DNA of 64,000 bases, from positions 285,062-349,061 of the forward strand of contig VXBM01000891.1 of NCBI GenBank assembly GCA_013400155.1, written 5' to 3'. Under the pieces are notes generated by a model. It was not told where the DNA came from. It did not search any database and saw only the letters and a list, made by a program, of their open reading frames with translations. Within the stretch, counting starts at the first letter, position 1. Every line of letters starts with the position of its first letter. Below are positions 1 to 11,052 of the stretch, piece by piece. This DNA comes from Helopsaltes ochotensis. Lineage: Eukaryota > Chordata > Aves > Passeriformes > Locustellidae. A program made the position numbers and the translations under genes.

Positions 1-2200
1 ACATCTCAAAAGAAAACTCACCCCAGTTTTACTCTGGGAGATTTGAGCGCTGACATCAAGCTGGAAGCTCAAAAAAGTATTTTTTATTTTCTCATAAAAA
101 GAATTTTTATGGTGTTAGATTCTTCTGCGAGTTCCTCACTGAGCTATATCCAAACATGTTTCTTCAGTGTCGAGTGCATGTCTTCTACTTCACGTTTTCT
201 CTAGCAGTGTATTTATTATAGCTGTTGCCAGGGAGGAAAAAAAATTAATCCCTCTTCATAAACATTTAGCTCTAGTACAAGATACACATGATATAATCAT
301 TGGGTTTTTGTTTTTCTTGTAAGAGTATTTTACACAACGATGTTTTTCCCCTCTGCTGTGGTTATTTATAAATACAAATTTTTCAGATCTTGAAAAGGGA
401 TTTGCAAAATCTAGCGTGTGAAGCGGAAGGCAATATAATTTTAACATGAGAGGGAGAACTTAAGAGATGGCAGAGCATTGAGAAATCGTATTTACTGGAA
501 CGCTAATTGTTGGATTGAACATGAAAAAACTTATTTTCAGGAGCCTCTTCTAACACTGACCAGGCTGAAGTTCCTCACCCATACAAACTGAAGATGTGCT
601 CTTTTCAATAAAAGTACATATTTCACCAGACTCCAGAAACTTCTGAATCACCTTTTAAAAAAAGCATGAAACGGTGAGATTCAGCAAATCTACCATTGCT
701 AGAACAGTAAAAAATATTACTAATTTGGAGAAAAGCATTGTGAGGTTGCGGTGAGCAAAAAGTAGAACATTTATGACTGCTTCTTTAACAGTGGCACCTG
801 TCAGTCTGCAAATGAGATCCAGGAGAGATTGTAAGAAGTACAATATGGAGTAGGTCTGGAGTATATATTGAGTATGGAGTAGTTTGAAGTTGAGGGAAAG
901 GGCAAGTATGGATATGAACCAGGAGCTCACTTGGGTGCAGCTACACAAGCACTACTATTTATTCATTAATTCTGTTTCTTAAGGAAAGGATGAGGTTCAA
1001 GGGCTGTGTGCCTTCACCAGGGGTGTCCTGCCTCTGTCACCACCTGCAGCATTTTGTCCTGGAGATTGGGAACCCCAAGTCCTGGTGCTCTGGGCAGAAG
1101 TGTGTGCTGCAAGGCTCTGCTGTTTGCTCTCAGAGCAGCTTCCAGGTACTGCAGTGGAGACCCGTGACTCTTGTACTGCAAAGCAGGTGTCCCCCTTGCT
1201 CAGGTCTTGTTTGTTTGAGGTCTCTGGTCTCTGTCTTTTCCTGCTCTGCCCACTGGGTGGGAGGAAGAGTCATGGAGTGCCGTGGAAAAATGCAGTTGAA
1301 GGCCTAAAAATAGATTCCCTGAGAATGACTTGAGAACCAACCAAACCCAAGGAATTTGCAGTATGTTGCTACCACCTGTGTAATTCCAGTCTAAATCACT
1401 GGCTTCAGAGGAGGATTTCACTGTGACTCCCCTGGGTAGGAAGGGAGAGTGTCTGTGACTCCCATCCCTGCATGTGTGGTGAAGTATAAGCAGTTTGGGG
1501 CTCCAACCACGCAGAGAAGTTGTCTTCTTCCTTTCTTTATGCCTTTCCTTCCCTGCTCCTCCCTTGTTCTCAGTGTGGTCTGGGCATTGGTGCAATTATT
1601 TGGCACAAGGTTTGGAGGCAGCCAGAGCGACAGGGGTGCCACGGCTGGAATGGGCCTCTCCATGAGACTGCTGATGATGCAGCGAACTCGCTCTCATCCC
1701 TCAGCCTGCTTCTCTTCAGGGAGAGCAGGAGCCAGATTTTTGTGCATCAGGAGATTCTTCCATTTGGTTTGGCGCTGCAGGTGGTCCCCTGTCACAGAAT
1801 CAGGGACACCTTGCACTAGACCACGTTGCTGCCTCCCATCTGTGGACCTGAGGAGCACACTGCACAAGAGACATTTGGAATTGAGGTGCAAAACTGCAGA
1901 GCACGGCACAGGCACCCAACGGCGGGGTTCCCACCCTCCCCACCATCCCACTTCCTCATGCTCTCTTGAACACACTCCCCTGTGTGAAGTTTGAGCTCAA
2001 GCCAGTGGGTTGTTTCTGCCTCAAGCCCTGGATAGAATCTGGCAACAGAGCTATTGGGATGGTTCAATAGAGTTCAGTAAAATCTGAACTTAAAAAATGT
2101 ATTTTTCTGTGGAATGAAGTACATTAAAATTCTTTGATGTCACCCCTGTGTGAGATGTCTCGTCAAGCCCTTATTTACCACTGATAGTGCTGGAATAGAC
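1..2200. other. Unique non-coding DNA, no gene seen
   Basis: The first 950 bases are AT-rich and the rest is of mixed composition. Open frames in all six frames are short, overlap on both strands and show no recognisable domain. I see no interspersed repeat here. Confidence 0.6.
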
Positions 2201-2350
2201 CATGGAATCACAGAATTCCGTGGTTTGGGTTGGCAGGGACTTTCAAAGGACACCCGGTCCAACCCCCTGCAATGAGTTGGGACACCTTCCATGAGATCAG
2301 GTTGGTCAGAGCCCCATCCAGCCCGGCCTTGGATGTTTCCAGGGATGGGG
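2201..2350 (-). mobile_element. CR1: CR1 LINE 3'-end fragment
   Basis: On the minus strand this reads as a CR1 3' end: a body ending in 'ccaacccaaacca'-like sequence and a 'tgattccatg' tail. It is short and 5'-truncated, as almost all avian CR1 copies are, and diverged from the GC-rich copies elsewhere in the window. It has no coding capacity left. Confidence 0.8.
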
Positions 2351-4337
2351 TATCAGGGATGCACTAAATGCCTGGCACAAAGCTGTAGCACACCATGCAG
2401 TGCATGGCAGATGCAGTGGTAGACTGTGGGTAAAGAGCCAAAACCTGGTTTTCAAGTTCATGGCCCTGATCCCATGTTCCACCCCAACCCCTGAGCTTAT
2501 TCCAGCAGCAGCCTGGCTACACGGCCCTTTCCCAAAGTGCTCCCGAGGAGCTGAGCTCTGCTGTTGGCCTTGGCTACTGCCAGGCTGCAGGCAGGGAGCT
2601 CCGTGGTGACTCAACCCCTGACATTCCACCCAGCCACCTGCAGCATCCACAGCTGAAGCAGCTCCTGAGCTGCATCTGACCGAGGGTTCCAGGCTGCCAA
2701 AGAGGTGTTCAGTGCCCAGGTTCCTCATCCCCCAGGAATGGGGCTGGGGCTGGGCAGGTTTAGGGTCGTAACTCCTGTAGCTCTATACCGTTCTGTGTTT
2801 GATTCACCACTGAAAAACCTGGCACCTGAGCACCACGGTGCTTCTGGAGGAGCACAACTGCTGTGTGAGCACATAGTCTGAGTCCCAGATGAGGGGAGAT
2901 AAGGTTAAGTTGGTGTGTGCTGCATCCACAGGGCCTGATTAGGAAATGAGTGTTCTCAGCAGTTGCTGAACAAGTGCATTTTGCAGTCTGTTGTTTGTCT
3001 CAGGGGAAGTTTTATTTATTACGTAAATTTATGATTTGTGAGCTCCCTTGAGGCTAGAACAGGGGTCACTTTGACATGTTTTGAAGTGACTATCAGCTGT
3101 TTAAAGCATGGATTTCGTATAAATAAAATCCTTTAGGACATCAACCACCAGAAATATGCTGAAGTTCCTCAAGGTTTTTGTTAATCTGCTAGTAAACTTG
3201 CAACTGGAGCTGCCTGTGCCCCTTTCAACCATGAGAGTTCGAGATAGGAAAACAAAGGAAGGACTCTTCACAGGGAATATAACATTCTAGTGATGGCAAC
3301 TGTATTTCTAAAAATGTTTTATGTGAGTTACGCTGCTGCCTGTTGCAGGTGTGCGCACAGTGCTGATAGCTCAGTGGCCCTGGAGTGTCAACTGAGGCAT
3401 CACTGGCTTTTGCAGGTTGGTGGTGTTATCCAAACTCACCTTGTGCTGAGAAGAAATAAAGGAGGTCTCCCTCCTCCCATTTCAGGTCTTGATGCCTGAA
3501 TAATGGAAGTTTTTGCAACTGCTATTGCACAATTACGCGCCCGTGTGAATGTAGCTGCTGAGCGTGGTGGGACTCCTCCAGTCTCAACCCTAAGGTTACC
3601 TGGTAGATGTGCAGCTTGGTGCTAGAGTGAGGAAAATTAGATGTGATTTTAAAGGGCAGTTTAAACTGAGCACCCTGTTCTTCCTGCCCTCCAGGGAGGT
3701 GTGTGAGATGGTGGGTGTACTGCTGGAAGAACCCCCTTCCAGCCTGCTGCTTCCCAATGGGACAGGGTTCAGCCTGCTCATCTCCCTGTGGCACAGACAA
3801 GAAACCATTAGGAGTGAGGCTTGTACCCTTCCTGAGGAACAGGGAGAGAAAAACCTGCATTTCTTTGCCTTGTGAGACACAGTTACATCAGTGTGAGTGC
3901 TCAGAGCTGGATTTGTGTCAGTCCCCCCTCCCTGTGTGTGTACTACAGACAACCAGAGCAAACGTGGAACTCGGGATCAGCCTGTGGCACAAGGCAGGCC
4001 CTTCTCCCGGCTTTGACCTCTTCATTCCATTTTCCAGGTGTGCTCCAAGCCCTTGAGCGTGCAGAGCAGAGGTGCCTGCTGAGACAGGGCTGCTCTGCTG
4101 TAATGCCCTCCAAGTTTCAACAGCGAGGACAAGCTGTTCCTTGGAGAAGTGGTTTCTCCCGCTGTTTGTTTTGGACTGTGCCCCTGGTCTTGCTCAGCAG
4201 CAAGCTCCCTGGCAGGTGGGGAGCACTGGTTCTACCTGCTCTGTTCCTCCTCTGCTTGCCTCGGCCGAGCTCTGCCGGCTGGAGGGGTGGGGTGGAGCGT
4301 GTTCCCCCAGGCTCTGTGCCCCGGGGGTGCTGCCCTC
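2351..4337. other. Unique non-coding DNA
   Basis: Mixed-composition sequence. Several overlapping open frames on both strands between 3500 and 4340 are compatible with chance in GC-rich DNA. No domain, splice-bounded exon or repeat is recognised. Confidence 0.5.
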
Positions 4338-4513
4338 GCCCAGGCAGGGCTGCAGGAGGGCACTGCACTCCTGTCACAGCTGGCAGAGGTTTTCTGGGGT
4401 GACCTGGGAGAGGTGACTCCTCAGGTTTATCCCTCAAGGTGCCCCGAATTCCGAATTTCCCGTGTAGCTGCTCTGGCAGGGCTGTTCATGCCCATATGTG
4501 TGTGCAAGGCTGT
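4338..4513 (-). repeat. Arm A of a dispersed inverted repeat
   Basis: This 176-bp segment is the reverse complement of 10884-11052 with only a few substitutions. It has one 7-bp insertion, near 4447-4456, where 'gaatt' is partly duplicated. The match starts sharply at 'gcccaggcaggg' and stops at 'aaggctgt'. Flanks do not match. I do not recognise the family; it could be an unclassified interspersed repeat or a local inverted duplication. Confidence 0.8.
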
Positions 4514-4536
4514 TCATACCCGTGTTTGCCCACATG
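4480..4536. repeat. Imperfect 28-bp tandem duplication
   Basis: The unit beginning 'ggctgttcat' at 4480 is repeated at 4508 with several mismatches. It overlaps the edge of inverted-repeat arm A, so the local duplication may mark the breakpoint of that event. Confidence 0.45.
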
Positions 4537-6039
4537 AGCACTCTCCAGGCTGCCTCTGAAAAGGCCCAGGTGTATTTGCAGGGCAGATGAGTATCTTGGG
4601 TGTACTTTGAGCTGAGGAACGTGCCACATCTTGCATGGACTGCAGCAGCACGCAGCACAGATGGGACTTGTGCATCCCTGCAGTCACACCACATGCCTGA
4701 TCACTGACATGAGACCCTGTTTAGGAGGGCTCCAGCATCTCCTCCAACAAAAAGTCAGGCTGAGTTTTGCCAGGGTTCTTGGGCAGCCGGGGACCATGCA
4801 GAGAACGCTCCTTGGATGGGGCCATCCATCTCCTGAAGGAAAGGGATGGGGATACCTGGCAAAGTTTATAAGCCATGGCTTTGCAATGTTCTGCAGCACT
4901 TGTGGTCTGGAGTTAATTTTTTTTGTGCACTCAGTGGGACTGGGGTTGGGTCCTTGGATAGCTTTTGGAGTGAGTAGATGCCTGTTCAGGGTTCACAGAG
5001 GCTCACTCATCCATGAGATGTGTTTATGTTTGTTCCCTAACTCCTTTTGAACAAGTTATGCGATGAATTCTGCAAATTGCATTTCCACTGATAGAAAGTC
5101 TGAAGAAGTGGAAATGAGGGTGACAAGTGGGTCTTCAGGAACGGTGCTGTTAGGAGCTGGGAGACTCTGTGGCAATGTTGCATTAACAGTCCTGGGAGGT
5201 CTGGTGCAAAACAACGTGATAAGGGATTTTTACTCATTGAAAAACTGCATTGTACAAGCCTGTTTTAAATTTTGTAGACAAGGAGTTTAATACTTGCATC
5301 AGGAAGTAGTAATACTTAAAGAACTCTTGCTCACAAAATGGCACTTTTGCTAGCAATCATGTCATTTATGCCGCAGCTCCCCTCTTTTTGTCCTTGCTTG
5401 TAGTTGAAGCAAAATCTTGGGGTGGGGAGGAGGAGGACAAAAGACAAAGAGAAATGTAAAGATTAAAGGATGTTATAGGTCTTCCCAGTACCACAAAGTG
5501 TCTCTACCAAATCATACTTAATGCTTTACTCATCAAAGGCAAACATGCCAGCTCTTTCCAGCTGGCTCGCTGTGCTTGGGCAGTGACACATCCACCCAGA
5601 GAGGGATTTTTTGTGGATTACACCTCTCAGAAGACTGGGCTGTGGTATTGTTGTCTGGCTTGGACCCTCTCCATCTGGGAGGACATGTCTGAGTTGTGGA
5701 TTCAGCTCACAGCCTCCTTCGCAACACGCAGCCAGCGCTCTGCAAGCCTGTCACTTTTGGTATGATTTCAATTTGACTGGATTTATTCTGAAACGCTGGC
5801 TGACAGAAAAGGATTTCCCTTTATGCCGCTGGATATATTGCACCAAGCTCAAACCTGGGTTGGGAAACTCGACGCTGCTCTTGTACAACAGCTTCCACTT
5901 GCCTCCGATTACGGCAGGAGATAAACCACGCGGGCAACAGGGAACGGTAACTCAGGGAAGAGATGCAAAAACAAGTGTAAGTCGTTAAAAAATGGGGGAA
6001 AAAAAATAAAAAAGAAAGGACAGGGAAGAATTTTCAGCT
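4514..6039. other. Unique non-coding DNA
   Basis: No gene or interspersed repeat seen. The part at about 5760-5940 is low in repeats and has a balanced, CNE-like composition; see the findings. A donor-like 'gtgtaagt' occurs near 5978 but no exon can be supported. Confidence 0.5.
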
Positions 6040-6395
6040 GGGCAGCATCCCCAGCAGGTCCGGGAGGGCCGGGCAGCAGTGCCACGGCTGCGGTGCAGCT
6101 GAGGTCAGGCTCGCAGCGCTGCTCTTACGCAGCCCGTGGGTGCTGCCGCGCCGTCTGGGATGTGCTCATGCCTCCCTCCCTCCGGCACCATCCGCAGCCC
6201 CGGCCGAGATTGGCTGCGGCGGAGTCAGCCCATATCTTACTAGAGGGAAACTTGAGACCCACCAAGCCCAAATGTCAAATGCTGCTTAGTCAGATGAATA
6301 GCAGCACTCACCAGCAGCCAGACCGGGCGCTTTCCACATTTCATCAGGGGCAGCGTTTTGCGTCGAACCTTTGTTTCTCAAAGGAACGTGTTAAA

Positions 6396-6412
6396 AAGAA
6401 GAAGAAGAAGAA

Positions 6413-6452
<40 letters not shown>
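6396..6452. repeat. (AAG)n followed by a run of 38 G
   Basis: About six AAG units run straight into an uninterrupted homopolymer of 38 G at 6415-6452. The tract can form G-quadruplexes and is difficult to sequence, so its true length is uncertain. The glycine-, proline- or serine-rich open frames crossing it are artefacts of the repeat. Confidence 0.95.
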
Positions 6453-6453
<1 letters not shown>

Positions 6454-6511
6454 GTGGAAAGAGCTTCTTAGGAGCTTGGAGCTGGCAGCGTGCGTGGAAA
6501 ACCAGCATCTG

Positions 6512-6562
6512 CCACGTAAAAAATAAAAGAAAAAAAAGAAAGAATGAAAGAAAAAAAAAGCA
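6512..6562. repeat. A-rich low-complexity tract
   Basis: Mostly A with scattered G and T, just downstream of the poly-G tract. Simple sequence only. Confidence 0.8.
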
Positions 6563-7040
6563 GATGAGCTTGGTCCCCGCTCTGCTCCCGCTCTGCTCCC
6601 CACGCACCTTCCCCTGACTGCAGGATGCTCGAAGTGCGCCGATAAAGGGCAGAGCCCTCGATCACGAGCCTTGTGTTGGGTCTGCAATGCAAGACTCCAG
6701 CAACAAAAAAACGGGGGCTCCTTCCCAGGACTTCTGCCTCCCCTGCCTTGGATGCCTGAGGGTCTCCTGGTGGTGCCTTTTGGGCAGCGGGCGCTTCTCT
6801 TGCCGCTCTCCCGCTGCCCGGAGCGCCCCGAGTGCACCCGCTCTGCCCCACCGCGGCTTTGGGTGCTGCCTTGGGACACCCCGGGCCTCGGGCACCCGGC
6901 TGCGGGCCTGGGGGTCCCGTGGGTGCTGCCCAGGAGGAGGAGCTGCTTTGGTCAGGCTCTGCTCCCTTCTGCTCCTGTGCAAGCACACAGGCATGCATTC
7001 CCTCGCTCGCATGGTTGGCGCGGCGCTGTGAATAATAGGG

Positions 7041-8351
7041 GCCACAGACACGTTTAAATTCTTTGTATTTTCCTTTTCTTCACCCGCTTAGGCACTTTTT
7101 GAGGGCTTTGCTGTAGTTCCTGCCTTAGCACCCCCGGAGATGACCATTCCAATGCTTTTGGAGCGATGCTGCTCTGGTAGGGCTCGGGATATCTGACAGT
7201 AAAAATATCCCAAGCAATCGATCTCAGCAGAGAGGCTGGGAGCACGAGCACCTTCTTTGCTTCCACTTCTGCCCTTTCCCTTTGAAGCCAAGCCAATGGA
7301 CACTGGTGTGCTGTCCTGGAGGGTGCTGGAAGCTGGGGTGCCAGCAGGGCAGCTCGCTCTGGGGGGCTGACACAACGCTTCAGGTCATCCTGACCTCCCC
7401 AAATCCCTGAGCAGCAGCAGAGGACTGAAACACCCTTCCAGGATTACAGCCGTGATTTTTCCAGGGATTCCAGTGTGCTTTGGATACAAGGCCATGCATT
7501 CAGGAGTTGTGCTGAGGGTGGGATAGCTCTGGTTTAATTTCAGCCCCCTATTTAATTTTGGCACTTGAGTGCTTTCTGTAATCTCTGGGGAGAGAGCAGG
7601 GCAGACCTGCACATAGCAGCTATTTTAATCTGGGTTTAAAAGGAATCCAAGATGACTATCAGCATTTAATTTTTAGATGGCTTATGTTAGGGGAAATGAA
7701 TCTCTTCCTTTGCATCTGCTACTTGCAGAATATAGATGCAAATGTCTGCTAAATGCCTTCAGCTTCTCCTCTCTCCTCTCCAGGGCTGGGAGTGTGGGAC
7801 GAGCTGTGCCTTTTGAAAACGTGAAATTCTAGAGTTAAAAATGAGCTTTCTGGAGGTTTTTGTCTGGTATTGTGTCTTATTTCTACAACTATACACTCCA
7901 GGGCTTAATTTTTCCCCCTTTTTTTTCCCCCCTACATATTATTCCAACGGGGTTGATTTACTGCAAGCTCTTGTTTTGTCTCTAAAACCTCGCGGACGCA
8001 GAATATCAGCTCATGTGATTGTTTCCCGTTTAATAAGATCTGGCTTGCTTGAAGAGAAATGGTCATGGAGTTTGGCAGACTCCAGTGTTTCCAGGGTCAG
8101 TGTCTCCCTAAAACCCCTAAAACTCCCTAAAAGCGTGGCTCCCATTGGAAAGCAGCGGGGTGGATGCTGAGGCGGTGAAGAACGGGAGCAGTGACAGACG
8201 CCGGGGTCGCTGTGTGTGACACTGGGAGCAGGTGGCACTTTGGGCCCCGTGGCCTTGGTGCTGGGGCGTGATTCCATCACTGCAGCTCCCCTCCTACCCC
8301 TCAGCCTTCACCAGTTCTCCTTCCCAGCCTGGTGGCGTCCTGAAGGACTTC
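7041..8351. other. Unique non-coding DNA
   Basis: Nothing recognised. Short open frames on both strands lack known motifs. Confidence 0.5.
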
Positions 8352-8357
8352 CACAGG
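8352..8357. repeat. Target site duplication, solo LTR 1 (left)
   Basis: 'cacagg' here is repeated exactly at 8702-8707 on the other side of the LTR. Confidence 0.85.
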
Positions 8358-8701
8358 TGTGGGCTGTTCAGCTTAGCAAGGACCACACAGGACACTCGAT
8401 GAGGAGAAGGACCCAAAAGAGGCCTTTTGTTTATTCTTTCTTTCTTAAGTAGACCTCAGGTCCCTGCCAGGGATTGGATGAGACGGTGGACACCTCTCCT
8501 CTCCACTGGCCCAGCTGACGGTCAGTCAGGACAATTTGCATCTAAAGGTATGTGATATTTACCAATCCATTCCCCAAACAAACCCTATCTTACAGATACA
8601 CCAGGGTGGGAATAGCAAAGCACTGCCTAAACATTGAGGATTCTGACTCCATTCTAACAGCTAAGAAACACATCAGAAAGGCTGCAAAAATCAGGGCAAC
8701 A
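8358..8701 (-). mobile_element. Solo LTR, copy 1 of an endogenous-retrovirus-like family
   Basis: On the minus strand it begins TG ('tgttgccctga') and ends CA ('cagcccaca'). It carries an AATAAA polyadenylation signal (complement at 8430-8435). It is homologous over its full 344 bases to 14199-14554 and 58969-59310. A perfect 6-bp duplication ('cacagg') flanks it. No internal retroviral sequence is present, so it is a solo LTR left by recombination between two LTRs. A 6-bp duplication fits class II (ERVK-like) elements. The exact family name would need a repeat library. Confidence 0.88.
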
Positions 8702-8707
8702 CACAGG
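8702..8707. repeat. Target site duplication, solo LTR 1 (right)
   Basis: Exact copy of 'cacagg' at 8352-8357. Confidence 0.85.
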
Positions 8708-10384
8708 GCAGCAGCACAGCGATGAGAAGGGCATTTCCGACCAATCAACACATTCCCCTTGAAGAATAGCCTGTTAAGAGACGGATATATCTTCTGCATC
8801 AACACTCTCCCAGGGAACAAGAAATTCTGGGGCTGCGCCTTGAAATCCCAGCAGATTTATCAACCTAAGCCGGGAGAGAGTGTGGAATTTGTATTTGGCC
8901 TCCAGCTCTAACAGTATCAGAGCTTCTTTCCTTCCCTGCAGTGTTCCTCTTGCCTTCAGGGTTTGTTTATCCAAAAAAAAAAAAAAAAGATTGGTGAAAT
9001 CTAAGGGAGCTTTTACACAGAAAAAAAAGTGTTGCAATTGGCAATGTAAATAACACACTGTGTTTCTGGAAATTCAAGTACAAACTGCTTGCACGGGGCT
9101 GCCAAATGATGCATGAACTGTCCTTGTTTCAAGAAATCAAGAGAAAATATTTCTGTTTCATTGGAAGAAAAAATAATTAAGATGTGATAGAAAGAGGTTG
9201 CAAAAATTATCCAGCTCTAATCTTTACAAATGAGGCATTTCATATGTGTTAAGTATGGACATGATGCTGCACACACAACTTTTTTAATGTAAAAATACTT
9301 TCTGCATCTCTTGAGGGAAGTGACACGTCCTTTGCAACAGCAGCAGTGACTTCAGCAGCAGGTTTAAAAATGTGGAACAAACTTTCCAAAATGGATTACA
9401 CCTTCCCCAAAAATACCTTCAAGTTCTTAAATAAGTAAAAAGATCTTTTTAAAAGCACTTCTTAGTAGCTCTAATAAATGCTATGTTTAATACTAGGAGG
9501 TTTAGGGGATTTTTTAAATGATATATACCCAAGTGCTTACAAAGGTGTGTGGCTTCTGATAACAGGTGGACGTGACTGCTTGAGTGTTCCGGGATTCATT
9601 TACTCAAATAGTTTCTGGATTCTGATTGTTTCTGTTGATAGCAAAATAAGTGGTCTTCAAGAAATTCTGCAATAATTTAAGTAATTTTTAAAATTATTTT
9701 TTTAAAAATATTGTCTTTGAGAACCCTTTTTGCCAAGTCTGGAGGATTGTTTTTGGTGAAAACAGCACGAATATAACCCATTCAATGCCATGATCCCATA
9801 AAACATCCGGGGGCAGCTACCCTGATGGGATATGACTGTCTTGTGGCTTTTTTGGGAGGATTTTGGATACAGCAAACATAGCTTCTGCCGAGACAGGAAA
9901 CACTGGGGAGTGTTCAGTGAATGAATGGGAACACACGGAGGAAAAAATAAGCTGTTCATTTTCCATAGGTGCTGCAGCAGGAAATCTCCAAGTTTCTTGC
10001 CATCACTGCCAAGCCAGGGCTTGCCCATGCAGTTTGGCTTCCTCTGCCTCCAGGAGTGTGGGGCGTAGGGCTGGGGGGAAGGGGAGACCTTGGGAGGCTT
10101 TGCGTGGGGCTTGGGGGCACCAAGAGTCAGGGGTGATAAAGTCTGAGACATTGCTAAAAAACTGGATTTTGCATTAGGAGGGAGGGTGGAGGAAAACTGA
10201 GTTCTGGTTACCAGCAGTCAGAGATGGTTGAGTTGCATCTAAGAGCGAGAAGCCAAATAAGTGGGCTTGTGGCATTCTGGAGTAGGGGGTCCTGGAGGTG
10301 ACAGAGACAGTGATGGGCAAATGGGAGGGAAGGAAAATGTCTCAAACACAGAGAAAGTGGAGAAGAGGAGTCTGCATTTTAAAA
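8708..10384. other. Unique AT-rich non-coding DNA
   Basis: Contains a poly-A tract near 8972-8988 and AT-rich sequence around 9160-9720. No gene or interspersed repeat recognised. Confidence 0.5.
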
Positions 10385-10777
10385 GATGGGATAGCTGGGG
10401 CTGCTCAGCCGCACAAGAGAAGGCTCCAGGGAGAGCTGCCAGCCCTGCCAGGGCCTGAAGGGGCTCCAGGAGAGCTGCAGAGGGGCTGGGGACAAGGCAG
10501 GCAGGGACAGCCCCCAGGGAATGGCTTCCCAGTGCCAGAGGGCAGGGCCAGCTGGGATCTGGGGCAGGAATTGCTGGCTGGGAGGGTGGGCAGGCCCTGG
10601 CCCAGGGTGCCCAGAGCAGCTGGGGCTGCCCCTGGATCCCTGGCAGTGTCCAGGGCCAGGCTGGACAGGGCTTGGAGCAGCCTGGGACAGTGGAAGATGT
10701 CCCTGCCCATGGCGTTGGAACATCATTAATGTCCCTTTCCAACCCAAATTCTTCTATGATTCTGTGGTTCTGTGACT
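10385..10777 (+). mobile_element. CR1: CR1 LINE 3' part, GC-rich subfamily
   Basis: 5'-truncated CR1. The body runs from 'ctgctcagccgcac' through 'cctgcccatggc' to a 'tctatgattctgtgg' tail. It is nearly identical to the copies at 25050 and 38225 until about 10690, after which its 3' end differs. Overlapping open frames on both strands are not CR1 ORFs but shadows of GC-rich sequence. Confidence 0.92.
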
Positions 10778-10883
10778 TCAGTGTTGAGCTTTCTTCCCTG
10801 CAGCATCTCAGTTGTTATTCCACAGAGGGAGAATCTTCACCAGCCCAGGGAACAAGGGAGGGAGGAGCTGGGACATGCTGGAC

Positions 10884-11052
10884 ACAGCCTTGCACACACA
10901 TATGGGTATGAACAGCCCTGCCAGAGCAGCTACACGGGAAATTCGGGGCACCTTGAGGGATAAACCTGAGGAGTCACCTCTCCCAGGGCACCCCAGAGAA
11001 CCTCTGCCAGCTGTGACAGGAGTGCAGTGCCCTCCTGCAGCCCTGCCTGGGC
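10884..11052 (+). repeat. Arm B of a dispersed inverted repeat
   Basis: Reverse complement of 4338-4513, 169 bases against 176. It lies about 105 bases downstream of a CR1 tail and is not itself CR1-like. Its flanks do not match those of arm A. Confidence 0.8.

Larger units (their letters stand above)
6040..7040. promoter_or_regulatory. CpG-rich patch, possible CpG island
   Basis: Two dense CpG clusters lie at about 6060-6230 and 6785-6930, each with roughly fifteen CpG in about 150-170 bases. Most of the window is CpG-poor. The first cluster holds an inverted CCAAT motif ('attggctgcggcgg', near 6209). The clusters are separated by a purine and poly-G tract. No first exon or TATA-driven transcript can be identified, so promoter activity is an inference from composition. 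It could also be GC-rich unique DNA with no function. Confidence 0.4.

Noticed and set aside
6093..6617. Glycine-rich frame, with proline-rich frames on the other strand
   Set aside because: Created by the G38 homopolymer and flanking A-rich DNA.
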